Origin: Acanthochlamys bracteata
Lineage: Eukaryota > Streptophyta > Magnoliopsida > Pandanales > Velloziaceae
Assembly (NCBI GenBank): GCA_019914995.1
Contig: CM034133.1
Location: 9,070,495 to 9,134,494, forward strand
DNA: 64,000 nt
Direction: 5' to 3'
In this document: piece after piece, positions 51,762-62,542 of the stretch
Layout of the letters: the number at the start of each line of letters is the position of its first letter
How positions within the stretch are numbered: position 1 is the first letter of the stretch
Translations under genes and position numbers: made by a program
The notes under the pieces: model-generated
Seen by the model: the letters and a program-made list of their open reading frames with translations, nothing else
Told to the model about the DNA's origin: nothing
Database searches by the model: none

Positions 51762-53267
51762 TGTTGGAATTATAAGAATAATTTTGATGATAATAAAGAA
51801 TTAAGAACTATGATTTATATAAGACTAATAATCTGAAAACAAATTCTGCAGGATTAGACAAACAGAGATCATTTTATTAATAGCAGATACAAACAGTTAT
51901 CATACAGCCAACTATTATACTACTGCTAACAGCACTTGGGATAGAGAATGACACAGCCACATCACGGTCATTGCTTTCAACTATCAAGCGGGACAGAGAG
52001 AAAAGATATCGGGACGAGAGGATGTCACGGTCATATTATATCAATCTGTTCACTCATCAAGCATAAGAAAACTTCTCTATATCGAAACAGAGCATTGGGT
52101 TCAACTACAACGAAATTTCTCTTGCTTCAAGATTTTATCTGCTCTCACAACGGACTGAAGCATCTCAAACAGAAGATCTACAAGACTAAAAACATTCTCA
52201 ATTTCACAGAAAAGGAAAGCTCAACAATCAAAGAAAGAAAGCATAATTATACAAGTCAGAGTCTTCGATCAAGTCAAGCGGTCAACCAGCTTTGCATTAA
52301 TTATGGACAAGTAAATCAACTCATCAGCTCATCGAGTCTCAGACAGCAATTTAGCCAAATCCAGCTCTTAACAACTGGCAGCAAAATTCAAATTCCTACA
52401 ACGCATTTAATGCTACCGAGACATTGCACTGAGACGAGCAAAAGAAGCTTGGAAGCGGTTGATTAACCGCTGGACAAAACCGTGCCCTCCCTGGCGTGAA
52501 GAATCACCTACGGAAAAGAGCGCCAACGGATACGTTCTTCAAACGGCTCCTGCACAAGGAAAAAACTCTATAAAAAAGGAGTCACAGCAACGAAGAAGAA
52601 CAAGAGAGAATACAAGTAAAAACAATACAAGAACTCTATCAACACAATCAAACCTTGCTGCCGATCACTTTGAAGAAAATCTTTTTCAGCTCTCTCTCTC
52701 TGATCATCTCATCCGAATTACATTATGAACACTCAAATATTCATGAGATTGATCTTGTGCTCAATCTAAGTTTATTTTCTTGTAACTCACCACTGACCAT
52801 TGTGAAGGAAGTGCCGTAGGCACCAAAAGAGAAGCTCGGGTGAAGCTTGGTGTAAGCTCTTAAACCTTGTAATAGTGCTAGCAAATTAGCCAGGAAGACA
52901 AGTGTGTCCAGTAGGCTGCTAGAGGTTGTCTTGATGAAGAAACCCGATAGAATAAGTGTGCTTGGTGAAGTATTTTGCTCTAGATATATTTGTAGCTTAT
53001 TAAAGGTTTAGTGAAGTTTTGGCTCTAGTGATAGAGCGACCGTGAATATAGACAAAAGGGTTTTGCCGAACCACGTTAAATACCTTGAGCACTACTTTTT
53101 ATTACTTATGTCAGTGAACTATCTAATTCTCTCTTTGCAAGTCACAGTATCAACACAGCCGGCTGTAAGCTTGCTGTCAGTAGGATAACAAATTTAATAA
53201 ATTTTTTTTATAAACTAACTCAATTCACCCCTCCCCTCTTGAATTAATTTTACAAAAATATCTAACA
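51762..53267 (+). mobile_element. Solo LTR, Ty1/Copia (SIRE/Maximus-like), fossil
   Basis: A 1,506-bp block that starts TGTTGGAATTAT and ends ATATCTAACA, with the 5-bp target duplication TAATT directly on both sides (51757-51761 and 53268-53272). The TGTTGG...AACA ends, the length, an internal TATAAAAAAGG promoter-like motif near 52568 and the CCCCTCCCCTCTTGAATTAA motif near the right end fit SIRE/Maximus-type Copia LTRs. No internal region is present, so it is a solo LTR left by recombination. The intact target duplication suggests moderate age. The 172-codon open frame within it is not a known protein. Confidence 0.85.
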
Positions 53268-53272
53268 TAATT

Positions 53273-55017
53273 AATTAATTAAAATTAATAATAATGAATA
53301 AATTGAATAATTATATAGTACTTAAATAGTTATAGATACAATGATACATTCATAGACTAATCGATTTCAAAAGTTCAACAAAAAATTATAGTAAAAATAA
53401 TATTTATACAGTTATAATAGTTATACAATTGTTGCTGAAATATTTAATTATAAATTTTATCACGACGTCTCAAATCTTCGAATTGAACGTTTGATGCACT
53501 GTTAGATGCTTACTAGTTGATGTAATAGAGATCTTACGTTCATCTAAATAGAATACATTATCTGTAACACTTTTTTTTTAAAATAATTATACATAGCTAT
53601 TGTTGTAAACATAATATTTATTTGTACTCATATTGAATATATTGACATATTAACTAATATTGCAAATCGGTACTTCAACACACCAAAAAACAAGTTAACA
53701 CTAACGTCTCCTCTCCAATGAAACTACAAGATACAAATTATATCCTATCACCTTCTTGTTTCAAAGAAAAAAAGAATATGGAAAAAATGTAATTATATAC
53801 AAGAAATTGTTTTCTTACAAATTTTTGAGTACCTATCGGACACTATGGGCGTATTTAACAACACCTCAAATTCATTTTTTTTAAACTCATCTTTAATATA
53901 AAATATATAAAAAAATTAAAATAAAATTATTTTATTAATAAAAATTTTTTAAATAATTATTTTTAAAAATTATTATAACTATTTTATTAATATATAATTT
54001 TATTTTTTAAATATATTTTTAATTTTTAATTTGATTTTTTTAAATGAGTTTTAAAAAACTCACTTTACTTATTTTTTTATCAAGATAAATACGCCATATA
54101 TGTAAACGTCTGAGTGGGGAAATGATCGGACAACATATTATATACAGAAAGAATTGAAAGAAAGCTGGTTAGATCTGTAGAATCATCTAACTACAAAATT
54201 GATGCTGCGCCATGTGACAACTCCAAGCTCCTCAAACACATCCAGAAGACAAAAGAAACATTATTATCAGCAAGAACAACAAATGTAGTCTAGAATGTAA
54301 TTATTTAAGAAAACATTTACCATTTTGGAATCCTGCACAAGGTTTTTGACGCCATGGTTGCAGAAGCAGCAGGCAGTTAATCAAGTCTGGTGCAGAACTT
54401 TTTGGACTGTACCAGCAGAAGCAAAGCCAGGTTCCCAAATAAGTGGCTGAGACAAATGTCAATCAAGAGAATCCACATTCATCTAACCTCTTTTCTCGAC
54501 GAGTAATTAATTTGGGGTTTTCTAATTTCTTTGTTAGCTATCGGGCTAGACTTCGAGTGCTCAAGTCCTCGACAAAATTTCCGAGTGCTAGCATTGGAAC
54601 AAGAATATCTCAGAAAGATACAACTGAAGCTCAAACACAATAATAAAACCGTCTAACCTTCTTACTGGTACTGTTTCCAGTTTTTGCTTTCTCAAGTTCA
54701 GCATCTTTCAGGGCTTTCTTCTTCTCAAGCTCGGCTTGCTTACAGTTCTCTTCATGTGAGCCCGTAAACATTTGGACAAAGTTCAACAGGGTACTAATAA
54801 CTACAAATGAAGGTGATTAGCAAATTATGAAGATAGACCCAACATACAAAGTATTGGCAGCAGAAATTCCACTGAACAAAATCAGAGGATAAATGGTAAC
54901 AAACATAAGTTAATGTCAATATGACAACTGATATGTCCGTATGGCAAGACACATGTCAACCACTTCAACTCAAGCGAAGACAAGAGCAGAACTCTTCAAG
55001 ATGAAGAGTTGAGGTTC
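53273..55017. other. Spacer with a MITE and an unidentified exon-like fragment
   Basis: AT-rich DNA to about 53840, then a family-A MITE (53847-54097), then a more balanced block at 54150-54800. On the minus strand that block contains an ATG at 54352 (MASKTLCRIPKW, then a donor-like GTAAATG). At about 54660-54750 there is a Lys/Glu-rich stretch (CKQAELEKKKALKDAELEKA) with coiled-coil character. I could not join these into a gene or name a family. Confidence 0.4.
53847..54097. mobile_element. MITE, family A
   Basis: Starts GGGCGTATTTAACAACACCT and ends TCAAGATAAATACGCC, with TAT on each flank. The interior matches the family-A core in inverted orientation relative to 1212-1448. Confidence 0.65.
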
Positions 55018-55529
55018 AAATCCATTAAAATGAAGGATAAAAAGCCATTGCAAGAAAGGTTAAATTACGCTTTTTCTAAGAGCCACATACGAGTTCAACT
55101 CTTTGATCTGCACCATCAGGGACAAAACAATTGAATTGTTATAGAAGAGCAGGACTATGCTGTGAAATTTCAACGGCTTATATAGTCAACAAACCATAGA
55201 TTGCTTCTTCTCGTTGAGTTACTTATTTATTTCAGGCAGGCTCCGACTTTCCTCGTCTTTAAGTTCGCGATCAAACTCTTTTATCAACCTGCACATGTAA
55301 ATAATCAATACGAAACATAGATAATTCCTGATCCAGCAAGCCAGAACGAATACTGAAGAAAAAGGAGAATCCACTTAGAAGTAAGGCCTTTTAACTTTAA
55401 GTACCCATAAGGCCATAACAGCCACAAAAAGTCTATGTATTGGTCAAAGTGATCAAGCACAGTTCAGTTACATGCCTCTTACATTCTCTCATCTTTCCAG
55501 TGAGCTCCTCCAACTGGTTGCCTTGTCTT
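55018..55529 (-). pseudogene. NPSN13 gene fragment 1 (copy of about 42533-43030)
   Basis: A near-identical copy, in the same orientation, of the NPSN13 segment covering exon 4, exon 3, the end of exon 2 and the intervening introns. Examples are AAGAGCCACATACGAGTTCA and CAAACCATAGATTGCTTCTT. It includes introns, so it is a DNA-level duplication and not retroposed. Small indels and substitutions have accumulated. It carries no complete coding unit. It joins directly to the inverted fragment that follows. Confidence 0.9.
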
Positions 55530-56055
55530 AAAAAGAAGTAATTTAAAGGCATAAGTAAAAAGAAGTCAGACACCTAAAACCTTGTCTAGTCTGTTTTTGG
55601 GATAGCAGTACAAAACTTGTTTTTAGGGATCTTTGCTAACTGTTTACTTGTGCCTTGCGCTTATGTGCCTTATAGCTCATGTTACTATAAAAAGGAACTA
55701 TGATGTTGTATGGTTTTATTCTCAATATTTGGCAACTCCTGAAGAAATCAAATTGGCTGCCATCTTGCTTATGTTGCTTTTAGTGTGTCCTGCATGTTCT
55801 TTAGTGTTTCAAACTATAAAGATTGCAGCCCTGCAAGGTTCTATATGCTTGTTTGCAGGGGATCTGTTTTGTTTAATAGTCTTTTAAAATGAAGTCTCTA
55901 TTTTTAGGGCTGGTTGTAACATGCGTCTTATGTGATGTTGTTTTTCCTCTAGAAATGACTACCAGGAGCTTATTCATCATGGAATGAAGGCTATGGATGA
56001 ACTGATCAAGCTATTGAACGTTCAAAAATGGTCTGTAATTGATTTACGGTGCAGT
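55530..56055 (+). pseudogene. NPSN13 gene fragment 2 (inverted copy of about 40155-40635)
   Basis: Reverse complement of the NPSN13 segment spanning intron 5 and exon 6. The exon-6 copy lies at about 55953-56032 (AAATGACTACCAGGAGCTTA, GAACGTTCAAAAATG). The parent segments of fragments 1 and 2 are about 1.9 kb apart and in one orientation; here they abut in opposite orientations. Exon 6 is followed by the copied acceptor flank, ending near the parental GATTTACGG. The open frame at 55633-55887 is intron-derived and not a gene. Confidence 0.9.
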
Positions 56056-57080
56056 GCTCAGACACTTCGGACGTATTTACTAACACTCCAAACTCACTTT
56101 TTTTAAAACTCATTTTAAATATAAAATACATAAAAAATTAAAATAAAATTATTTTATTAATAAAAAAATTTTAAAAGTTTTTTAAAAAAATTTACTATAA
56201 CTGTTCTATTAATATATAATTTTATTTTTTATTAATATTTTTAATTTGATTTATAAAGTGAGTTTCAAAAAAATTCAATTCATCTACTTTTTCGTAAACA
56301 CGCCTTTCTGTATTAGAACCTCCTTACGATAATTAATCCAGGACGATGGGCCAAGAACGGCCCAAGAAAGAACGGATGCACAACCTTAATCGGACTTGTG
56401 GGGCCACACTCTGCTGGTGTCTTGTGAATTCTGATTTGGCAGTTTCAATACATTTTGGTGAACCCAAACTTTAATACTCTTTGCATGATGAAGACCGAGT
56501 GCATTTTAATTAAAACCAAACTCATAAAAAATGACTTCTGTATAAATATTTTCTGATAATTAATATTAAAAAAAAGAAAACAAGCTAAGGAAAGTTGCTG
56601 TCAATAAGGGGGAGTAAAATGGAGATCAGCATAAAGCCTTCTTGTTGTTTAATATTGACTGATAACTAATAAAAGATAAAAAAATAAAAAACTAGAAAAC
56701 AAACCAAGTTGCTGTCAAATAATGGGTTGAGTTGAATTGACTAGTTAGGTAGGTAGACGAATTCCTGCGATAAATTGAAAATGAAAAAAACTTCTGATGG
56801 TGAAGATATCTTTGAATGTGCATGGTCTCGCAACTACATGACAAAGCAACATCAATCAAACTTTTCTTTTTCTGTTTTTCTTCTTCTGGATTCTTGTGAT
56901 AGTTCCAAAAGAAAAAACCATCTCATTGGTCCGGTAGACATGGACAACCATCACTTTCCAAATAATAAACCAAATAAACGATTACAAAAAGGTTTTCGGA
57001 TTACGTAAATCATTTACCACTTCACTTTATTTTTCTATACTATCTTTCTAGAACATAATTTTTTTCCTAATTTTTTGTAG
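56056..57080. other. Spacer with a family-A MITE
   Basis: A family-A MITE spans about 56068-56304 (GGACGTATTTACTAACACTC to CGTAAACACGCC). The rest has patches similar to the region upstream of gene A. The frame at 56775-57008 has no recognised homology. Confidence 0.45.
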
Positions 57081-57481
57081 TGTTTTAATAAGTAATAATT
57101 AAAATACTATTATTCAGTTTAAACACTAATTTAAAATTTTTCAAAATTTCAGACTGCTTTTTATTCAATCTTATTGTATGATGCTGAGCATATTCAAAAA
57201 ATATTATAAGTGTTTGTTTACATATTTGAAGAAAAAATAAACACCAAATAAAAGCTCCGATATAGTAAATATTTGCTGAAAATTGTTGATAAAAGACACA
57301 AAAAATTTCGTAAATATAATCACATAGAGTCGCACAAATTTAATTTAAAAAAAAACAGTTTGAAATCTTTTAAAATTTTACTCTAACCTAATTTATAATA
57401 AAACACAACGACGGACGGTTGTAAGAGAATTTTTTATATGCAGCAAAAGACGGCAGTGATCAGAGACGGTAGTGAAGATCT
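57081..57481. repeat. Direct repeat, copy 1 (partner 63657-64000)
   Basis: About 400 bp, repeated in the same orientation about 6.5 kb further right. Shared segments include TGTTTGTTTACATATTTGAA, CTCCGATATAGTAAA, GGACGGTTGTAAGAGAATTT and CAGCAAAAGACGGCAGTGAT. Copy 2 lacks roughly 60 bp present here (around 57327-57385). It lies downstream (3') of family gene B. Confidence 0.9.
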
Positions 57482-57986
57482 GTAATTAATGGTGATGAAG
57501 ATCGCTGTAGAAGCAGGTTGTGCAGTGATGAAGATTAACACCAACTATGAAGATCGGTGGCAGCGATTCAACAATAGAAGACAATCTTCTCTTAAATTGA
57601 AATGAATGATGGATTTAAGATAACAGATGGTCCATAAAATCGAAAAGTTCTGATATCATAAAATAATTAACAAGTAAATGAAGATGAAACTTGAATATGA
57701 GAACAGATAATGAATTATACATTAGGGTTTTACATGTAGAGAAAATATATAGTCCACATAATACGGCAGAGCAAAAATACAATCTAATATGTAGTAATCA
57801 TACAATACAGTAGTTATACAGCTTCACAAATTACAATTATTAATACATAAATCGACGCACGCAAAAGAATGAGATAAGACTCGATTATCCAATCTGAACT
57901 GTAACCTGGTAACATATATGCAAGCCGGCAAACCTGTATGCAAATCTTCAAATATCTTCTGCAGATTCTCGATCGACTGAAGGACA
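57482..57986. other. 3' flank of family gene B
   Basis: Probably includes the gene B 3' UTR on the minus strand. GATGAAGATC-rich repeats are present at 57490-57560. No separate gene. Confidence 0.4.
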
Positions 57987-59848
57987 TCAATCGACATCTT
58001 CTTTCTCTTCATTAACTGCAATGGCTACTGTTGTATGTTCAGTTGATTCAGTATTGGTGGTGACTCGTGGCCTCTGCGACGAGGAACTGGTGTCCTGCTT
58101 TGTGCCGGCTTCATTGATCTTTTTATAGAAACGGAATGCAACGAACTGCAGCAATGTTGGCAGGAATATTGCGAACAGAAGAGCAGCAACAGCATGGAAC
58201 TTCACGAGTACAAATCCGACATAACCTAGCATGATAATTAAGCACACGAGGGAGGTATATGTGAGAGATTTGATGAGAATTTCAATTGGGACTTTAACGC
58301 GATGATATTGTTTTGCGAGGATTATAGCTGCTGCTCCAGAGGAAATGGTGGCAATCAGAAAAGAGACGCAGATATTTTTTTGTTTATGTTTGTGTGAATC
58401 TTCTGGTGATGATAACTCTGCTACGAATATACTAAACAGGCAAGTAGCTGCACTGATGGTTGTGGCAAGTGAAAGTTTTAAGTCACCCCTGACTTGCTCT
58501 TCATCAGTACCAGCGTCTTTATTGTTCCTTTGCCTCTGCTCCTACAAGTTTTGATAAAAGAATTTTATTTGCCTTAATATTAATCTCATGATTTCTTAAA
58601 CCTAAATAAAGGAAAAGAATCTCATCATTGACGAATAAAGAGGTGATCAACATATTATTGGTTATTCTAACTAGTGAATTTTAGCTTAATAAAAAACCGA
58701 GATTATTCTTTTAGCTTAATAAAAAATTAATTGAATCACAAAATGAAACAAGCAGAATAAAAAATGACATTTAAATCTTTACTAGTATACCTCTTCCGTT
58801 ACTCATCACTTTGTCATATTAAAATAAACATGATTAAGATTTTATCATTTTTTATTATGACTAATATATTCAAATAAAATTAAGTTTTTGATTTTTTCTT
58901 GCTCTCCCTTCCGTTACTCTTCCTCTTTCTTATTGCTATGCCATCTAAAGACACAGTTAAAGAGAAGAAAATTAATAAGAATTTTCGGATAGTAAACATC
59001 TCAGATAAATTTGTTGAAAGATGTGATGTATTTAAAATTCTTCCAAAAACGAATTACTTATGAAAAGAATAAAGACACATCTTTATTAATATCATTTCAA
59101 AATTATTAATAAATAATATGAGATTATATCTTTTTTAACCAATGTCTTCTAGCAGAGCGGTTATTTTTAATTTAAAAATAAAATAAGCTATCTGTCATGA
59201 ATTGATGCGGGCTATTTTATCGTTAAATGAAGTGAGTTACTTGTTCGGAAGTTAATTGGACCATGAAAGTTCTAAAATAATACAAGTGACTAGTCCTGAA
59301 TAAAGCAGATCATTAAGGCTCTAAATGAATCGAATGATGAAGTCGAATATAACCTACATCCTGAACCGATTTGATCCAAACTATTTTAATACTATATGAC
59401 GAATTTAAAATTTTTCTAAACCAATTGGTTATAGAAACAATGAGCTCAAATTTCTATTAATATCATTTTATTAACTATTGCGAAGCAATATAAAGTTATA
59501 TCTTTCTTAACAAAAAAGAAAAGAAGCTATAGTTACACGCCTGATTTGATATACGATTCTAGTGTCCCATGCACCAAAAAGAAAAAATAATAATAATGAA
59601 TCAATGAGCGAAAATAATAATAATAATAGTGATGAAGGGGTGTATCCATGAATGCAGCAGGTAGCTGAACGGCAGTAGTTCCAGCTAGTAGTATATATGT
59701 ACGTAGTTGCTCTTTCTTTGCAGGTGCATGTTACAGGGAAATATGAATAGAACGGTAGTAGAAGAAGATAGATATGCATCTCACGAAAGCGTACCTCTTG
59801 GAGTTGTTGGTCATTCCCGGCGTCGTCCAATGTACTGGTGGAGGCCAT
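57987..59848 (-). CDS. Unknown four-span membrane protein, family gene B (frame offset between exons)
   Basis: Minus strand. A short first exon (59795-59848, MASTSTLDDAGNDQQLQE, donor GAG|GTACGC) and a second exon from the acceptor TTGTAG at 58543 mirror genes A and C. Joined there, the frame is off by one: the sequence reads EQRQRNNKDAGTDE and then runs out of frame next to an AAAG run near 58500. From ATG 58505 the second exon is open to the stop at 57987 and encodes 172 residues (MKEQVRGDLKLSLATTIS...) with all four spans, including KVPIEILIKSLTYTSLVCL between spans 2 and 3. The C-terminal tail is polar. Translation may therefore start at 58505, or this copy carries a one-base insertion. 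Function unknown. It is more diverged from A and C than they are from each other. Confidence 0.6.
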
Positions 59849-60940
59849 CGACTGTATTCCACAATCGAGGGGGAGCGAGTGGAGAGGACTACTTAATTTA
59901 TTAGTGTTTAATTAAGTGATCAGAGAGATCTCTATTTATACAAACAAAGGTGTGATTCATTTACGTCTATTTCAACACCCAAATGAAATGAGATCATCCC
60001 TACGTCAAAATTTTAAAATCAAATATTTTACAAGTTGCCAATCACCTTGTAGGCTGGACAAAAGTAATTGATAAACTTATTTTTAGCTCTCAAGCTGCCT
60101 CCGTATCCACTACCTTACCATTAAAAAATATTTAAAAATAAAATCTTTTTTAAATGTGTAATTAAATTAAATTAAATTATTTATTTTTAAAAAAATAAAA
60201 AAATTTATTATATATAATTAAATTTTATAGAATATTACAAGATTATTTTTGTATTACAAGATTAATTTTTTGTAAGTAGTACAAAATATTTTCTAAACAG
60301 ACCAATCACAAATGTTCGAGTTCGTTTCCGTGTAGCGAGAAGAGAAGAGTTGCCAGTATCACGAAAGAACGACACAAATTGGAAAACTCATTTCAACGCT
60401 TGTATAGTTGTATGAAAGCAACTTTCCCATCTTTGAAAAATTCGACAACTTCCATAACCCATTCTATAAGAAATCTATGACACTTCCACGTATTTCACCA
60501 CCATTAAGTGTTCGTTTACCGACATCTTAAATTTTATTTTTTAAAAATTATTTTTAAACTAATAATAAATATTTTCAACTAAATTATTTTTAATTATTTT
60601 TTTAAAATTCATTTTTACACTTACTATTAATAAAATTTATTAAAAAAAAATTTTTTAAATATTTTTTAAAAAATAAATTTATTTCAAGATAAACACACTC
60701 TAATTTTTATTACATAGATACATTCTGTATATATTCCTTATATTTTCTTGATGAATAGTAAAAACTATTTTATTTATCAATTTTTATTTTTATTATATTT
60801 TAAAATAGTGAAAAATATGACAACATTTAATTACTTTTTATAAACATAAACTAAGAATCTTATAATAATACTATTTTATTATTTTAAAAATATTTTAAAA
60901 TAAATATTATATTTTAAAAAAAAATTAATTTCATAAAGAA
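59849..60940. other. Gene B promoter side and AT-rich spacer
   Basis: Holds the gene B promoter (TATA at 59933-59940). Further right is AT-rich DNA with an eroded family-A-like element at about 60512-60705 (GTTCGTTTACCGACATC to AAGATAAACACACTC). No gene. Confidence 0.4.
59933..59940 (-). promoter_or_regulatory. TATA box of family gene B
   Basis: TATAAATA on the minus strand in the context TGTATAAATAGAG, 85 bp upstream of the ATG at 59848. This supports transcription of the short first exon. Confidence 0.6.
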
Positions 60941-60941
60941 A

Positions 60942-61110
60942 CATTTTATGAATAGTTTTCAAAGATGAGCTTCGTACGTGGTCGCCGCAGTTAGAGATTG
61001 CATGAATTTTGCAAGTCTTGATTTCAATTCCATTTTATGAATAGTTTTCAAAGATGAGCTTCCTCTTGTCTTTCGAATTCGATGAGAGGAACTATTTTTT
61101 TCCAACAATT
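60942..61110. repeat. Two degenerate 89-bp tandem units
   Basis: CATTTTATGAATAGTTTTCA and the following AAGATGAGCTTC occur at 60942 and again at 61031, 89 bp apart, directly before the regular 88-bp array. The remainder of each unit has diverged. Confidence 0.65.
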
Positions 61111-61370
61111 CATTAACAGGATCTCTCGCCACGTGGCAACTAACAGAATCGACAGTTATTTCAGCTCCATTAGTATATATCGAGGTTCTTATAGCCTTCA
61201 TTAATAGGATCTCTCGCCACGTGGCAACTAACAGAACCGACAATTATTTCAGCTCGATTAGTATATATCGAGGTTCTTATAGCCTTCATTAACAGGATCT
61301 CTCGCCACGTGGCAACTAACAGAAGCGACAGTTATTTCAGCTGGATTAGTATATATCGAGGTTGTTTTTG
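61111..61370. repeat. 88-bp tandem repeat, three copies, each with a G-box
   Basis: Three head-to-tail units start at 61111, 61199 and 61287, each beginning CATTAA(C/T)AGGATCTC and ending TATATATCGAGGTT. They differ at only a few positions. Each holds GCCACGTGGC (61128-61137, 61216-61225, 61304-61313), a palindromic G-box bound in plants by bZIP (ABF/GBF/HY5) and bHLH (PIF/MYC) factors. The array lies 470-730 bp upstream of the gene C start. The minus-strand frame across it (60959-61243) is a by-product of the repeats. Confidence 0.9.
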
Positions 61371-61839
61371 GCTACGGACGCGTTCGAGATTGATTATGAA
61401 ATAAAATTGTTTTAAAATTAAAAATATTTATATTTTTGTTTTGAAAAATAAATTTTATTTTTTCATTTTTAAAAAAATAATAAAAATATATAATAAAAAG
61501 ATTTTATTACGTAAAATTTTTTTAGATTTTTTAAATTTTTAAATAAAATTTTTAAATATTTATAAAATATGTATTAAAAAATATATAAAAATTTGAAAAA
61601 TAGTTTATTAAACGCAACGGCAAACGCGCTCATTGTCTTTCATGGATACGCAACGCAAACGCAACGGCGAACGCGCTCATAGTTTATAAACTGTCTATAG
61701 ACTTTGCTTCATAGGTCGCTAGCTCTATTGTTGCTGCTCTGCTCTATCCACGCCATCTGATTCTGTCAGAAACCTAAACGCCGGTGTTTCTTTCATTAAA
61801 AGAGTTTGCTGAAGTGGGAGATTCTCTATTATAATCATC
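61371..61839. other. Proximal upstream region of family gene C
   Basis: AT-rich, with an element-like segment at about 61378-61640 and a duplicated 24-bp unit (GCAACGGCAAACGCGCTCAT, with a near copy about 45 bp later). No clear TATA box before gene C. Confidence 0.45.
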
Positions 61840-62542
61840 ATGACTTCAAATGCTGGCCAACGAGAAGCAATCGTTATTAATGTTAATGAGGCTCAGGTAC
61901 CATGATTTATGATTTTACTTTTTTATGTACTTATAAGATAGTTAAACATATATGAAAAAACAGGATGAAGGCATGGAGCTGAGGATAGCTGAAAATGCTG
62001 CAGAAACAAAAGGTTACTTGGAATTCTCATATGTCATTACCGGCATGTCGGCTGCAGGTATACTCGGAGTATTCTCCGGTTACATTGGGAGCACCTCAGC
62101 TGCTACAAAAGAAAATCAATACATTCAAATAGAAATCTCCAACTTATTTCTAATCGCAGCTTTTGTAGCCGGAGCAGTCATGATTATTCTTGCATATCAA
62201 AACTCTTATTTTAAGGTCCCAATACAAGTTCTCAAGGTTCTGAAGTACACATCTTTGGTGTTCTTAACTATTGCACTGTTCTATATTGGTACAATATTCC
62301 TGAAGTCTCTTATCATCGTCGCTATTTTCATCGCCATCTTGCCACCCCTGCTAGTACTCATCGCAAACAGTCTGAGTGGAGACGAGGGTGTTGAAGTTGA
62401 TGCAAATGCTCATATTGGACTCGCTCAGTTGCCATCGACTGCCCAGGAAACAGAACACGAGTCAACACATCATACCTGCTCAAGAGCTGAAGGAATACAT
62501 GAACCAGTACAACATATAGCTATAGAAATCGTTCAAGACTAA
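61840..62542 (+). CDS. Unknown four-span membrane protein, family gene C
   Basis: Two exons, 61840-61896 (19 codons, MTSNAGQREAIVINVNEAQ) and 61964-62542, phase-0 junction, 211 residues. It is a clear paralogue of gene A: same exon plan, same first-exon length, and aligned spans (FSYVITGMSAAGILGVFSGY; LFLIAAFVAGAVMIILAY; YTSLVFLTIALFYIGTIFLK; SLIIVAIFIAILPPLLVLIA). The tail shares STAQETEHEST, TCSRAEG and HEPVQHIAIEIV with gene A but ends about 35 residues earlier. Most differences in the membrane core are conservative, suggesting selection on the protein. Not a family I can name. The 88-bp G-box array upstream may drive light-, ABA- or stress-related expression; that is inference. Confidence 0.75.

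Noticed and set aside
51948-52466. 172-codon frame
   Set aside because: It lies wholly within the Copia solo LTR, which normally encodes no protein.
55633-55887. 84-codon plus-strand hydrophobic frame
   Set aside because: It is the inverted copy of an NPSN13 intron.
60959-61243. 94-codon minus-strand frame
   Set aside because: It is built from the 88-bp tandem repeats; the repeated protein sequence follows the DNA repeat.
61111-61370. CRISPR-like array
   Set aside because: Whole 88-bp units are repeated with no unique spacers, in a plant genome.
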